From: Mycolicibacter heraklionensis
GTDB taxonomy: Bacteria > Actinomycetota > Actinomycetes > Mycobacteriales > Mycobacteriaceae
Direction: 5' to 3'
Length of the DNA stretch: 64,000 bases
NCBI RefSeq assembly: GCF_001021505.1
Contig: NZ_LDPO01000005.1
Location: 62,001-126,000 of the forward strand
The translations under genes and the position numbers were made by a program. Within the stretch, counting starts at the first letter, position 1, and every line of letters starts with the position of its first letter. Below, one piece after another: positions 18,503-26,772 of this stretch. A model generated the notes under the pieces. The model was not told the origin of the DNA. It was given only the letters and a program-made list of their open reading frames with translations, and made no database searches.

Positions 18503-19287
18503 CTCCGCGTGCCGCCGGCAGCGGCTCACAGTCCGGATCCGAGTACGCCGACGTCGGCGACATGTTCCGTGAGCTCGCCGAATACGACGCCGACTCGCCC
18601 GACTTCCGCAACCGCAAAGACAAGATCGTGGAGCGGTGTCTGCCGCTGGCGGACCACATCGCTCGCCGGTTCGAGGGCCGTGGAGAGTTGCGGGACGACC
18701 TGGTACAGGTAGCACGGGTGGGTCTGGTCAACGCGGTCACACGCTTCGACGTCGAGACCGGCTCCGACTTCGTCTCGTTCGCGGTTCCGACGATCATGGG
18801 CGAAGTTCGCCGCCATTTTCGCGACAACAGCTGGTCGGTCAAAGTACCGCGGCGACTTAAAGAGCTGCACCTTCGGCTCGGGGTGGCCACCGCGGAACTG
18901 TCGCAACGGCTGGGGCGGGCGCCGACCGCCTCCGAGCTTGCGGCCGAGCTGGAGTTGAGCCGCGACGAGGTGGTCGAAGGACTGGTGGCGGGCAGCTCCT
19001 ACAACACGCTGTCGATCGACGGCGGCGGCAGCTCGGACGAGGACGACGTCCGCTCGATCGCGGATACCCTCGGTGAGGTCGACGCCCGGATGGACCGGAT
19101 CGAGGACCGAGAGGCGTTGCGGCCCTTGCTGGAAGCCCTCCCGGAGCGAGAACGCACCGTATTGGTGCTGCGGTTCTTCGAGTCGATGACCCAGACGCAG
19201 ATCGCCGAGCGGGTCGGCATCTCGCAGATGCACGTGTCGCGCCTGCTGGCCAAATCGTTGGCGAAGCTGCGCGACCAGCTGCAGTAG
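18499..19287 (+). CDS. sigF: RNA polymerase sigma factor SigF
   Basis: The 262-aa protein has sigma regions 2 (DDLVQVARVGLVNAVTRFD, then FASFAVPTIMGE-type region with VRRHFRDNSW), 3 and 4 (MTQTQIAERVGISQMHVSRL helix-turn-helix). It closely matches mycobacterial SigF, the group 3 stress and stationary-phase sigma factor related to SigB of Bacillus. Start is GTG 18499, overlapping the rsbW stop. At least twelve exact SigF-type promoter motifs are found elsewhere in this window, so many neighbours are probably its direct targets. Confidence 0.97.
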   Translation: MTPRAAGSGSQSGSEYADVGDMFRELAEYDADSPDFRNRKDKIVERCLPLADHIARRFEGRGELRDDLVQVARVGLVNAVTRFDVETGSDFVSFAVPTIMGEVRRHFRDNSWSVKVPRRLKELHLRLGVATAELSQRLGRAPTASELAAELELSRDEVVEGLVAGSSYNTLSIDGGGSSDEDDVRSIADTLGEVDARMDRIEDREALRPLLEALPERERTVLVLRFFESMTQTQIAERVGISQMHVSRLLAKSLAKLRDQLQ

Positions 19288-19293
19288 CCCCGC

Positions 19294-19749
19294 TCATTGC
19301 AGCCCGTAGATGCCCGACCACAACCGGCTCAGTTCGGCTTCGTGAGCGTCGCCGAACATGTAGACCGGCGAGGCGATCGGCAGCGCGCGTTCGACCCGGA
19401 TCAGTACGGCTTCGCGACACGGAAACCGCGGTCCGTGGGTGTCGATGACCCACTGCCGCAGCCACTCGTAGACCTCGTCCCCGGGCTGCCGCAACTGCGC
19501 GGTGCCCTTGAAGCGATAGCCGCGCCGTTTGAGGAAGTCCACCACGTTGACCTCGATGCGCGGGTCGCGGCGCAGATCGGCCACCGTTGTCGGCGAAGCC
19601 ATATGCATGAACGCCAGGTGCTCGTCGCCATAGACCAGCAGGGACTCCTTCGGTGACAGGTTCGGCGAACCGTCCGCACAGACCGTGGCCACGAACGCCA
19701 GCTTCGCGCTCTCAACGATCTGGCGCATGTCATGGTCGATGATGCACAC
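19294..19749 (-). CDS. pyridoxamine 5'-phosphate oxidase-fold protein
   Basis: This 151-aa split-barrel flavin/F420-binding fold protein begins with the typical helix MRQIVESAKLAFVATVCADG and has the NLSPKESLLVYGDEHLAF strand pair. Such proteins bind FMN, F420 or heme, and the cofactor here is not evident. Members with this length often detoxify or reduce small molecules. It converges on sigF with a 6-base gap. The start is GTG at 19749 (another ATG lies seven codons in). A SigF-type promoter lies about 45 bases upstream. Confidence 0.8.
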   Translation of the reverse strand: MCIIDHDMRQIVESAKLAFVATVCADGSPNLSPKESLLVYGDEHLAFMHMASPTTVADLRRDPRIEVNVVDFLKRRGYRFKGTAQLRQPGDEVYEWLRQWVIDTHGPRFPCREAVLIRVERALPIASPVYMFGDAHEAELSRLWSGIYGLQ

Positions 19750-19796
19750 CGCTCACCCCGTCGCTTCGCAGCCGTCTTTCACCGCCCAGCGGTCGG

Positions 19797-19821
19797 TTAC
19801 CCGCCCCGGCGCGCGATAAAC
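19797..19821 (-). promoter_or_regulatory. SigF-type promoter for the split-barrel protein at 19294
   Basis: Minus strand: GTTT (19821-19818), 15 bases, GGGTAA (19802-19797). Confidence 0.7.
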
Positions 19822-19836
19822 GACGCCCGCGGCTGC

Positions 19837-21342
19837 TCAGCCGCCGGCAGTCAGGCCGCGGGTGGCCGGGCCTTCCAGCAGAGTGCCGTCGGGGGCGAAG
19901 CGCGAACCGTGCAATGGGCACTCCCAGGCACGGTCGGCGTCGTTCCAGGTGACAACGCCACCCAGGTGGGGGCAGACCGGGGAGAGACGGTGTTCGACAC
20001 CGTCCACCCGGCACTGGGCCTGCAGGTGCCACGGAGGTCCGCTGACCACGCCGGCGTCGGTGCCCAGGCATTGCTGGCCGATGTGAGCCGCCGGAGCGAT
20101 CCAGCCTTTCGCCAGGTTGACGCCGACCGCAAGGTTGGCTGCCACGGCCGTCGACAGTCCGCGCAGCTCGCGGGTGCTCCAACTGGCGAACGCCCGGTCC
20201 CACCGCGGCCGTTCACCGAGCAGCCGGCCCGACAACGCGAGCGCGGCCGCCGCCCCATTGGTCATGCCCCATTTGTTGAAACCCGTTGCGACGTAGATGG
20301 TGTCGTTCTCGGGAAGAATGGGACCGACATAGGGGAGTTCGTCGACGGGCGCGTAGTCCTGCGCCGACCACAGATGGGTGCGGATGGCGCCCGGGTAATG
20401 CCTGACCGTCCACGACTCGAGTTCGGCCAGTGCATCGATGGGGTGCTTTTCGCGGCCGACGGTATGCCCGGCCCCGCCGACGAGCAACAGCTGCGAGTCA
20501 TCGACCGGAGCGTAGCGCAGTGACCGCGTCGGCGAGTCGGTGGAGATCATCATCGGTCGGGTGATCTCGCCGGGCACGTCGAATGCCATGCAGTACGACC
20601 GGCTGGGCTTGAGGCGGGCGAAGTACCCGCCGCGGTCCAGGACCGGGATTCCGGTGGCCAGCACCAGTTGGGTGGCCTGGAGCTCGGCATTCCCGCGCGG
20701 AGCGTTGACTGTCAGGAGAAGGCCGCGACGGTTGCTGGAAACACGCTGCAGCCGTGTGTGTTCCACCAGTTGTCCGCCACTGGCGAGCAGCTCGGCGCGC
20801 AGCGCGTCGAGAAACGGCATCGGGTCGAACTGTGCCTGCTCGCCCAGCCGGACGCCGCCGTGGTAGGCGAACGGCACGTCGGCGTGCGCCGCCCACGTTG
20901 CCGGCAGGCCCAGTGCGCGGCAGGCCTCGAACTCGGCGCGCGCCGCGGCCACCCCACGCTCGGACTGGGCGAAGCTGTAAGCATCCTCGCGCTGGACCGG
21001 CACCCCGGCATCGGCGCAGAACGACAGCAGCCAGCCCTGTCCGGCGCGGTTGCCGTCCAGGTAAGCAGCGGCCAGACCCTTGCCCTGCTTCGCCGAGATC
21101 GTCGACAGCTGGGTGCCCTGCAGCAGGCTGATCTTGGCGGTGGTGTTGCCGGTCGCGCAGGACCCCACCGTGCGGGCTTCCAGCACCAGCACCTGGCGGC
21201 CGGCCCGGGCCAGCAACACCGCGGTCATCAGCCCGGTGATACCGGCGCCCGCCACCACCACGTCGGCGAGGCCGGGCAGGTCTTCGGCGCTGCCCGAAGC
21301 CGGTGATGTCGCGATCCGGTCGGCGAGCCACAACGACGTCAT
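19837..21342 (-). CDS. FAD-dependent oxidoreductase with C-terminal Rieske domain
   Basis: The 501-aa product has an N-terminal DAO-type FAD motif (VVVAGAGITGLMTAVLLARAG, about residues 28-48), a large substrate domain, and a C-terminal Rieske [2Fe-2S] domain. The cluster ligands are in CPHLGG and CPLHGSRF, separated by about 15 residues. The arrangement is like Bacillus YhfW and related DAO-Rieske fusions of unknown substrate. The TTAKISLLQG stretch is also characteristic. ATG 21342 is preceded closely by a SigF-type promoter, giving a very short leader. It is divergent from the alcohol dehydrogenase at 21469. Confidence 0.88.
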   Translation of the reverse strand: MTSLWLADRIATSPASGSAEDLPGLADVVVAGAGITGLMTAVLLARAGRQVLVLEARTVGSCATGNTTAKISLLQGTQLSTISAKQGKGLAAAYLDGNRAGQGWLLSFCADAGVPVQREDAYSFAQSERGVAAARAEFEACRALGLPATWAAHADVPFAYHGGVRLGEQAQFDPMPFLDALRAELLASGGQLVEHTRLQRVSSNRRGLLLTVNAPRGNAELQATQLVLATGIPVLDRGGYFARLKPSRSYCMAFDVPGEITRPMMISTDSPTRSLRYAPVDDSQLLLVGGAGHTVGREKHPIDALAELESWTVRHYPGAIRTHLWSAQDYAPVDELPYVGPILPENDTIYVATGFNKWGMTNGAAAALALSGRLLGERPRWDRAFASWSTRELRGLSTAVAANLAVGVNLAKGWIAPAAHIGQQCLGTDAGVVSGPPWHLQAQCRVDGVEHRLSPVCPHLGGVVTWNDADRAWECPLHGSRFAPDGTLLEGPATRGLTAGG

Positions 21343-21351
21343 GGTCGATCA

Positions 21352-21376
21352 GTACCCCGCGGGGCGACCGTGAAAC
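21352..21376 (-). promoter_or_regulatory. SigF-type promoter for the Rieske oxidoreductase
   Basis: Minus strand: GTTT (21376-21373), 15 bases, GGGTAC (21357-21352). The -10 ends 10 bases before ATG 21342, so the mRNA would be nearly leaderless. It forms a divergent pair with the site at 21406-21431. Confidence 0.75.
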
Positions 21377-21405
21377 GTGCCGGGACTGGCCGGCGTGGCC
21401 AACGC

Positions 21406-21431
21406 GTTTGCGCTGCGCCACGGGCGGGTAG
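21406..21431 (+). promoter_or_regulatory. SigF-type promoter for the alcohol dehydrogenase
   Basis: GTTT (21406-21409), 16 bases, GGGTAG (21426-21431). ATG 21469 lies 38 bases downstream behind GGAGG. Confidence 0.75.
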
Positions 21432-21468
21432 CCGGGCGATGTTCTCAAGACACGACGGAGGCGACCCG

Positions 21469-22647
21469 ATGCGGGCAGTCACATGGCAGGGCAAGCGCAA
21501 AGTTCAGGTCGACACCGTCCCCGACCCGGTGATCGAGAAGCCGACCGACGCCATCATCGAAGTGACGACCACCAACATCTGTGGATCCGATCTGCACCTC
21601 TACGAGGTGCTCGGCGCGTTCATGGATCCCGGCGACATCCTGGGGCACGAGCCGATCGGCATCGTGGCCGAGGTCGGTGCCGCGGTCAGCAATCTCGAGC
21701 CCGGTGACCGGGTGGTCATCCCGTTCCAGATCGCCTGCGGGCACTGCTGCATGTGCCGCCGCGGTCTGCCGACCCAGTGCGACACCACCCGGGTGCGTGA
21801 GCAGGACACCGGCGCGGCACTGTTCGGCTACTCGAAGCTCTACGGCCAGGTTCCGGGCGCGCAGGCGCAGTACCTGCGAGTGCCGCAGGCGCAATACACC
21901 CACATCAAAGTTCCTGAGGGCCCGCCGGATTCGCGGTTCGTGTATCTGTCCGACGTGTTGCCGACCGCGATGCAGGCGGTCGACTATGCCGCGATACCCG
22001 ACGGCGGTTCGGTGACGGTGCTGGGGCTCGGGCCGATCGGTGACATGGCGGCACGGATCGCCACCCATCAGGGCGCCCGGGTGATCGGCGTAGATCTGGT
22101 GCCCGAGCGGCTGGGCCGGCTGGCTCGGCGCGGGATCGAAATCGTAGACCTCACTCAGGTATCCGACCTCGGTGAGGTGATTCGTGACCGCACCGACGGC
22201 CGGGGGACCGATGCGGTGATCGATGCCGTCGGCATGGAGGCACACGGCTCCGTCGGCGCCAAGGCCGTGCAGCAGTTCAGCTCGCTGCTGCCCGATGCCG
22301 TGGCTGCACCGTTGATCAGCAAGGCCGGCATCGACCGGCTCGCCGCGCTGTACGCCGCGATCGACATCGTGCGCCGTGGCGGCACCGTGTCGATCGTCGG
22401 CGTCTACGGTGGCAAACTCGACCCGCTGCCGATGTTCACCTTGTTCGACAAGCAGATCACCCTGCGGATGGGGCAGGCCAACGTCAAACCACGCGTCGAC
22501 ACGCTCATGCCGCTGCTCACCGACGACGACCCGCTGGGCGTCGACACCTTCGCCAGTCACGAACTGCCCTTGGAGCAGGCGCCAGAGGCCTATGAGATGT
22601 TTCAGGAGAAACGCGACGGCGCGGTGAAGATCACGCTCAAGCCGTAA
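21469..22647 (+). CDS. zinc-dependent alcohol dehydrogenase (formaldehyde dehydrogenase-like MDR)
   Basis: This 392-aa medium-chain dehydrogenase/reductase has the catalytic zinc ligands in CGSD and GHEPIG. The structural zinc site lies in the cysteine-rich segment around GHCCMCRRGLPTQC, and the NAD motif is VLGLGPIGDMAA. The long insertion and C-terminal DKQITLRMGQANVKP resemble glutathione-independent formaldehyde dehydrogenase-like enzymes. The substrate is probably an alcohol or aldehyde; it is not determined by sequence. ATG 21469 has a GGAGG 7 bases upstream; an in-frame ATG at 21439 would fit a leaderless start from the SigF promoter. Confidence 0.9.
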   Translation: MRAVTWQGKRKVQVDTVPDPVIEKPTDAIIEVTTTNICGSDLHLYEVLGAFMDPGDILGHEPIGIVAEVGAAVSNLEPGDRVVIPFQIACGHCCMCRRGLPTQCDTTRVREQDTGAALFGYSKLYGQVPGAQAQYLRVPQAQYTHIKVPEGPPDSRFVYLSDVLPTAMQAVDYAAIPDGGSVTVLGLGPIGDMAARIATHQGARVIGVDLVPERLGRLARRGIEIVDLTQVSDLGEVIRDRTDGRGTDAVIDAVGMEAHGSVGAKAVQQFSSLLPDAVAAPLISKAGIDRLAALYAAIDIVRRGGTVSIVGVYGGKLDPLPMFTLFDKQITLRMGQANVKPRVDTLMPLLTDDDPLGVDTFASHELPLEQAPEAYEMFQEKRDGAVKITLKP

Positions 22648-22648
22648 C

Positions 22649-24409
22649 TCAATCCGGGTGGGGGCCTGCCAATAGGTGCGCGGCCTCGAACAGCAGTGCG
22701 TGTGCGAACGCCTGCGGCAGGTTGCCGCGCAACTGACGTTGGCGCACGTCGTATTCCTCGGCGAGCAGGCCCGGCGGACCGCATGCGGTGCGGCCCCGCT
22801 CAAACCACTGCAGCGCCGCAAGGTCATTGCCCTGCTGGTGATCGGAGAGCGCCATGACGAAGTTGCACAACAGAAACGCCCCCTCGGCCGAGCCGAGCCC
22901 GCGCTGGTCGGGCCGGTAGCGGTAGACGAAGCCGTCTTGGGTGAGGTCTCGGCGCACGGCGGCCAGGGTGGCCAGCGTGCGGGCATCATCGGCCGGGACG
23001 GCTCCCCGCAGGCCGGGCAGCAGCAGAGCCGCGTCGATCCCCGCGTCGCCGGGTGCGCGTTGCCACCTGCCGTCCCGGTGCAGACAGCCGGCGCTGGTAT
23101 CGCTGACAAGCTTGTCGGCCAGTTGTTGCCAGTGGGCGCCTTCGGCCAGCGATGCCACGCCGGCGATTCGGCGCAGCCCGGCCGCGCACATCAGCCGGGA
23201 ATGGGCCCAGCGTTGGTTGTCGAGTTCCCAGATACCGGCGTCTGGCTCGGCGCAACGCTTTTCGATCGCGTCAACCAGGGTGTGAACCGCCCCCCAATGG
23301 GTGCTGTCTATCCGGTCGAGCCGGGCGGCGGCGGCCAGCAGCAGCAGCGCCTCCCCGAAGATGTCGAGTTGGAACTGCCGGCCCACCCAGTTCCCGGTTC
23401 TGGCCGACGCGCCGGGATAGCCGGGCAGCGGCAGGTCGTGTTCGGACGGTGGCGTCGTGGCGTCGACGCAGTAGGCCGGTCGCAGGTCGGGCCCGTCGGC
23501 CAGGACCCGCTCGGTGACGAACCGGACGGCGTCATCAAGCAGTGGATGCGGGCCGGCGGCGGCGATCGCCTGTCCGGTGTAACACTGGTCGCGAATCCAG
23601 CAGTAGCGATAGTCGTAGTTGCGCCCCTCCTTGGCGCGCTCCGGTAGTGACATGGTCGCCGCCGCGACCATCCCGCCGCCGGTGCTGGTAAGGCCGCGCA
23701 ATACCGCGTAGGACTGTTGTGCGTCCACGTCGGCCAGCGTGCCGGTGACTTCCGGAACGGCTTGGTTCCAGGCGCTTTCGGTGGCGGCCCAGGCCTGCGC
23801 CGCGTCGGCCGGCTGCGCCGGCAATTCGCGGTCGGACAACTCCAGCACCAGGTCGTGGTCACGCCCCGGTGCGACGTCGAGCACCATACGCAGCGAGCCG
23901 TCGTCGGCGCAGCGGGCCGTGGCAGCGCCGGTCCACCGGAACCGGTGCGGTCCCGATCGACCGGTCCAGACTCCGCTGTCGCAGGACAGTGCCGACATGG
24001 CGGTGGCGCCGAAGTCGGCGCGAACGTCGAGCGCGACCTTCACCCGCATCGGTCGGTCGAGTGCCCGGATGCGGCGTAGCACGACCGCGGTGTGGGTGTC
24101 GCCGGGGAAGGCCAGCGCCTCGCGGCACTCCACGATTCCGTCGGTGGTGACCCAGCGGGAACGCCAGATCAGCGACCGCTCCTCGTATCGGCCACCCCAT
24201 ACGTAGCGCAGTTCCGGGGTGACGGCATAGACTCCCGAGCCGCCGAGCAGCGAGCTGAAGACCGCCGGACTGTCCCAGCGGGGCAAGCACATCCAGCAGA
24301 AGTCGCCGCGCGGCCCGACCACGGCCCCGCGCTCACCGTCGGCGATCAATGCATACTGGCGCAGCACCTGCGGCGGATAGCGTTCTAACAGCGACGGGCC
24401 GGTGTTCAT
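22649..24409 (-). CDS. GH15-type glucoamylase/trehalase-like glycoside hydrolase
   Basis: The 586-aa product has an N-terminal beta-sandwich (about 1-240) and a C-terminal (alpha/alpha)6 barrel. Barrel signatures are GRNYDYRYCWIRDQCYTG (about residue 265) and, near the C terminus, GSAEGAFLLCNFVMAL, where the second catalytic acid is expected. Mycobacterial GH15 members include a trehalase (Rv2402-type); whether this one acts on trehalose or on alpha-glucans cannot be decided. ATG 24409 is preferred to 24421 because a GGGTAT element overlaps the latter. It converges on the alcohol dehydrogenase with a 1-base gap and is divergent from 24454. Confidence 0.88.
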   Translation of the reverse strand: MNTGPSLLERYPPQVLRQYALIADGERGAVVGPRGDFCWMCLPRWDSPAVFSSLLGGSGVYAVTPELRYVWGGRYEERSLIWRSRWVTTDGIVECREALAFPGDTHTAVVLRRIRALDRPMRVKVALDVRADFGATAMSALSCDSGVWTGRSGPHRFRWTGAATARCADDGSLRMVLDVAPGRDHDLVLELSDRELPAQPADAAQAWAATESAWNQAVPEVTGTLADVDAQQSYAVLRGLTSTGGGMVAAATMSLPERAKEGRNYDYRYCWIRDQCYTGQAIAAAGPHPLLDDAVRFVTERVLADGPDLRPAYCVDATTPPSEHDLPLPGYPGASARTGNWVGRQFQLDIFGEALLLLAAAARLDRIDSTHWGAVHTLVDAIEKRCAEPDAGIWELDNQRWAHSRLMCAAGLRRIAGVASLAEGAHWQQLADKLVSDTSAGCLHRDGRWQRAPGDAGIDAALLLPGLRGAVPADDARTLATLAAVRRDLTQDGFVYRYRPDQRGLGSAEGAFLLCNFVMALSDHQQGNDLAALQWFERGRTACGPPGLLAEEYDVRQRQLRGNLPQAFAHALLFEAAHLLAGPHPD

Positions 24410-24419
24410 GCTCGGGTGC

Positions 24420-24443
24420 ATACCCTGCGCCGGACGAGGGTAG
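24420..24443. promoter_or_regulatory. symmetrical element between divergent GH15 and enolase-superfamily genes
   Basis: GGGTAT on the minus strand (24425-24420) and GGGTAG on the plus strand (24438-24443) face each other, giving an inverted repeat with 6-bp arms (TACCCT...AGGGTA, 24421-24442). No GTTT lies at the right distance on either side, so SigF control is not supported. It could be two -10 elements or an operator. Confidence 0.3.
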
Positions 24444-24453
24444 TCACCGACCT

Positions 24454-25566
24454 ATGAGCCAGCCTCGTGGTGTTGCGGTGCCGATCGACTCGATCGGGAT
24501 TGCGGCCTACACGATTCCCACCGACGCCGAAGAATCCGACGGCACACTGGTGTGGCATTCCACCACGCTGGTGCTGGTATCGGTGCGCGCCGCAGGACAG
24601 ACCGGCACCGGCTACACCTACGCCGGCAGCGCCGCGGCGACGGTGGTGTGCGACCAGCTGGCCGGGGTCATCACCGGCGCCGATGCGCTGTCGCCACCGG
24701 CTCGCTGGGCTGACATGGTGCACGCGGTGCGCAACCTGGGCCGCCCCGGACTGGTGGCCGAGGCGATCGCCGCGGTCGACATCGCGCTGTGGGATCTGCG
24801 GGCCCGGCTGCTCGACGAGCCGTTGACGGTGGCGCTCGGTGCCGTGCACGAGGCCACCCCGATCTATGGCAGTGGCGGTTTCACCTCCTACGACAACGAC
24901 ACGCTCTGTCGCCAGCTGGCCGGGTGGGTCGAAGAGGGCATCGGCCGGGTCAAGATGAAGGTCGGCCGCGACCCTGCCGTCGACGCCGCACGCGTGGCGG
25001 CGGCCCGCTGCGCGATCGGCGCCGCCACCGAGTTGTTCGTCGACGCCAACGGCGCCTACCGACGCAAGCAGGCACTGGACTGGGCGCAGCGCTTCGCCGA
25101 GCAACAGGTCGGCTGGTTCGAGGAACCGGTCAGCTCCGACGACCTCGAAGGCTTGCGACTGCTGCGCGACCGCGGGCCGGCGGGTATAGACATCGCCGCG
25201 GGTGAATACGGATACGACTTGCCCTATTTCCAGCGGATGCTCGACGCCGGTGCTGTTGACTGCCCGCAGGCCGATGTCACGCGCTGCTTGGGTATCACCG
25301 GAGTGCTCAAGGTGGGCGCACTGTGTGACGCCCGCGGACTGGACCTGTCGTTGCACTGCGCGCCGCAGATCAGTGCGCACGTCGGTACCGCGCTGTGGCA
25401 CCTGCGACATCTGGAGTATTTCCACGACCATGTGCGGATCGAGCGGATGGCCTTCGACGGCGTTCTTCACCCCGAGCCGGGCGGAGTGCTGCGTCCGGAC
25501 CGGGGCGTGCCGGGGCATGGCTTGGCCGTCAAAGCGGCGGACCTGGAACGCTTTCGGGTGTTCTGA
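24454..25566 (+). CDS. enolase-superfamily (mandelate racemase/muconate lactonizing-like) enzyme
   Basis: This 370-aa protein has the N-terminal capping domain and a TIM barrel with the superfamily residues. The KMK pair (about residue 166) provides the catalytic base. Metal ligands lie in VDANGAYR, FEEPVSS and AAGEYGYD, and LHCAPQIS follows near the C terminus. Such enzymes dehydrate or epimerise sugar acids or lactones by abstracting a proton next to a carboxylate. The substrate is unknown. ATG 24454 lies 10 bases after GGGTAG. Its 3' end overlaps the convergent cutinase gene by 38 bases. Confidence 0.88.
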   Translation: MSQPRGVAVPIDSIGIAAYTIPTDAEESDGTLVWHSTTLVLVSVRAAGQTGTGYTYAGSAAATVVCDQLAGVITGADALSPPARWADMVHAVRNLGRPGLVAEAIAAVDIALWDLRARLLDEPLTVALGAVHEATPIYGSGGFTSYDNDTLCRQLAGWVEEGIGRVKMKVGRDPAVDAARVAAARCAIGAATELFVDANGAYRRKQALDWAQRFAEQQVGWFEEPVSSDDLEGLRLLRDRGPAGIDIAAGEYGYDLPYFQRMLDAGAVDCPQADVTRCLGITGVLKVGALCDARGLDLSLHCAPQISAHVGTALWHLRHLEYFHDHVRIERMAFDGVLHPEPGGVLRPDRGVPGHGLAVKAADLERFRVF

Positions 25567-26206
25567 GGTGTTCGACGGCGAAGTCCGCCGCCTGCGCTGT
25601 CATGCCGTTTGCCGCATAGGCCGCATGCGCTGCACCGTCGCCGCCGGCCGAGCAGACCGGATCACCGGGCGCGCACAGGTCGATGGTCTTAGCGGCGTAG
25701 CCCGGCCCGATCTCCACGGGCGGCGCCCCGATGGAGTTCAGGAACGCCGCCGACGGCTTTCCCAGCAGTGCCACGGCGGCGACGTGGCCGGCCGCCTCGG
25801 GCGGTAAGGGGGCTCCCAGCCCGCCGCCGGCCGTCGGTTCGGTGACGTATCCGACCAGGGCCGCGCCCCGGGAGTATCCACCGAGGACCATTTGGGTGCT
25901 CGGGCAACCAGCCGCCATATCGCGGATGTGGCCGGCTGCGTCGGTGACACCGGCGGCGGACGGACCGAATTCGGCTACTGCCGGAAAGTCGACCGGATAG
26001 ACGTCCACGTTGCGACCCCAAGTGCGCCACCGTAGTGCGTCGATGAACTGTTGGCCGATCCATCCGACGCCGGGCGCTTCGCCGGTGCCGCGGGCGAACA
26101 CCACCTGGATATCGGGGCAGCCGGCGGCGGCCGCGTCGCCGCCGGCGGGTGAGCACAGCAGCGTGCAGCCCGACAGGCCCACCACGGTGAGGACTCGAGT
26201 AATCAC
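25529..26206 (-). CDS. secreted cutinase-family serine esterase
   Basis: The product is about 225 aa. An N-terminal signal peptide is followed by CPDIQVVFARGTGEAPGVG, the cutinase start, and the nucleophile motif GGYSRGAAL. The DPVC segment (catalytic Asp, paired with a disulfide Cys) and a C-terminal His in AAHAAYAANG complete the set. Mycobacterial cutinase-like proteins are exported esterases or phospholipases. The longest frame starts at 26227, but a perfect SigF-type promoter -10 covers 26220-26225. The GTG at 26206, about 7 bases after the predicted transcription start, is therefore preferred. Confidence 0.88.
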   Translation of the reverse strand: MITRVLTVVGLSGCTLLCSPAGGDAAAAGCPDIQVVFARGTGEAPGVGWIGQQFIDALRWRTWGRNVDVYPVDFPAVAEFGPSAAGVTDAAGHIRDMAAGCPSTQMVLGGYSRGAALVGYVTEPTAGGGLGAPLPPEAAGHVAAVALLGKPSAAFLNSIGAPPVEIGPGYAAKTIDLCAPGDPVCSAGGDGAAHAAYAANGMTAQAADFAVEHLRTPESVPGPPL

Positions 26207-26219
26207 AGCACTTGGTCCG

Positions 26220-26245
26220 ATACCCACTGTAAACAGTGTGCAAAC
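26220..26245 (-). promoter_or_regulatory. SigF-type promoter for the cutinase gene
   Basis: Minus strand: GTTT (26245-26242), 16 bases, GGGTAT (26225-26220). It is a perfect match and re-sets the gene start, because the upstream GTG lies inside the -10. Confidence 0.8.
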
Positions 26246-26324
26246 CGTGGTTTAGCTCGGGAGAAAACGGCAAGCCTAGTTCGGTGCCGTCGTCGACGGA
26301 ACATGAATTGAAGGGGAGAAACCA

Positions 26325-26768
26325 ATGATTACAACGTCTTTGACCAGGCTTGCCGCTGTCGGCGGCATGGCGCTGGCGTTGGCGGCGGGCACCGGGCTGG
26401 CGAACGCCGAGCCGCCTCAGCCGGGCCAGCCGACTCAACCCGGCCAGCCCGCTCAACCGGGCCAGCCCGCTCAACCGGGCCAGCCGGCTCAACCGGGTCA
26501 ACCGGGTCAGCCAACCCAATGGTCGCAGCACCCCGCGGTGAACACGACATGCAGCTACTCCCAGGTGGTGGCGGCCATGAATGCGCAATCGCCGGACGCC
26601 GCAGCACAATTCAACGCGACACCCATGGCGCAGTCGTTCCTGCAGAACTTCCTGGCCGCGCCGGCGCCGCAGCGTGAGCAGATGCTCGAGCAGGCCCAGG
26701 CGGTGCCGGAGGCGGCGCAGTACATCAATCTCGTCGGACCCATCTCCAAGACTTGTAACAAGTACTAG
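26325..26768 (+). CDS. secreted haemophore-like haem-binding protein with Pro-Gln repeat
   Basis: The 147-aa exported protein has a signal peptide ending at ANA-EPP (about residue 28), a low-complexity spacer of PGQPAQ repeats (about 32-62), then a small helical domain. That domain starts CSYSQVVAAMNAQSPDAAAQ, ends ISKTCNKY and is bounded by two cysteines that should pair. It matches the mycobacterial haemophore-type haem-binding fold (Rv0203-like family). A role in haem capture at the cell surface is inferred. GGGGAG precedes the ATG. DUF1360 and membrane genes follow directly. Confidence 0.85.
   Translation: MITTSLTRLAAVGGMALALAAGTGLANAEPPQPGQPTQPGQPAQPGQPAQPGQPAQPGQPGQPTQWSQHPAVNTTCSYSQVVAAMNAQSPDAAAQFNATPMAQSFLQNFLAAPAPQREQMLEQAQAVPEAAQYINLVGPISKTCNKY
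26421..26516 (+). repeat. 18-bp tandem repeats encoding PGQPAQ
   Basis: At least four near-perfect 18-bp units and shorter partial ones encode the Pro-Gln spacer of the haemophore-like protein. This is a likely site of length variation. Confidence 0.75.
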
Positions 26769-26772
26769 AGCG

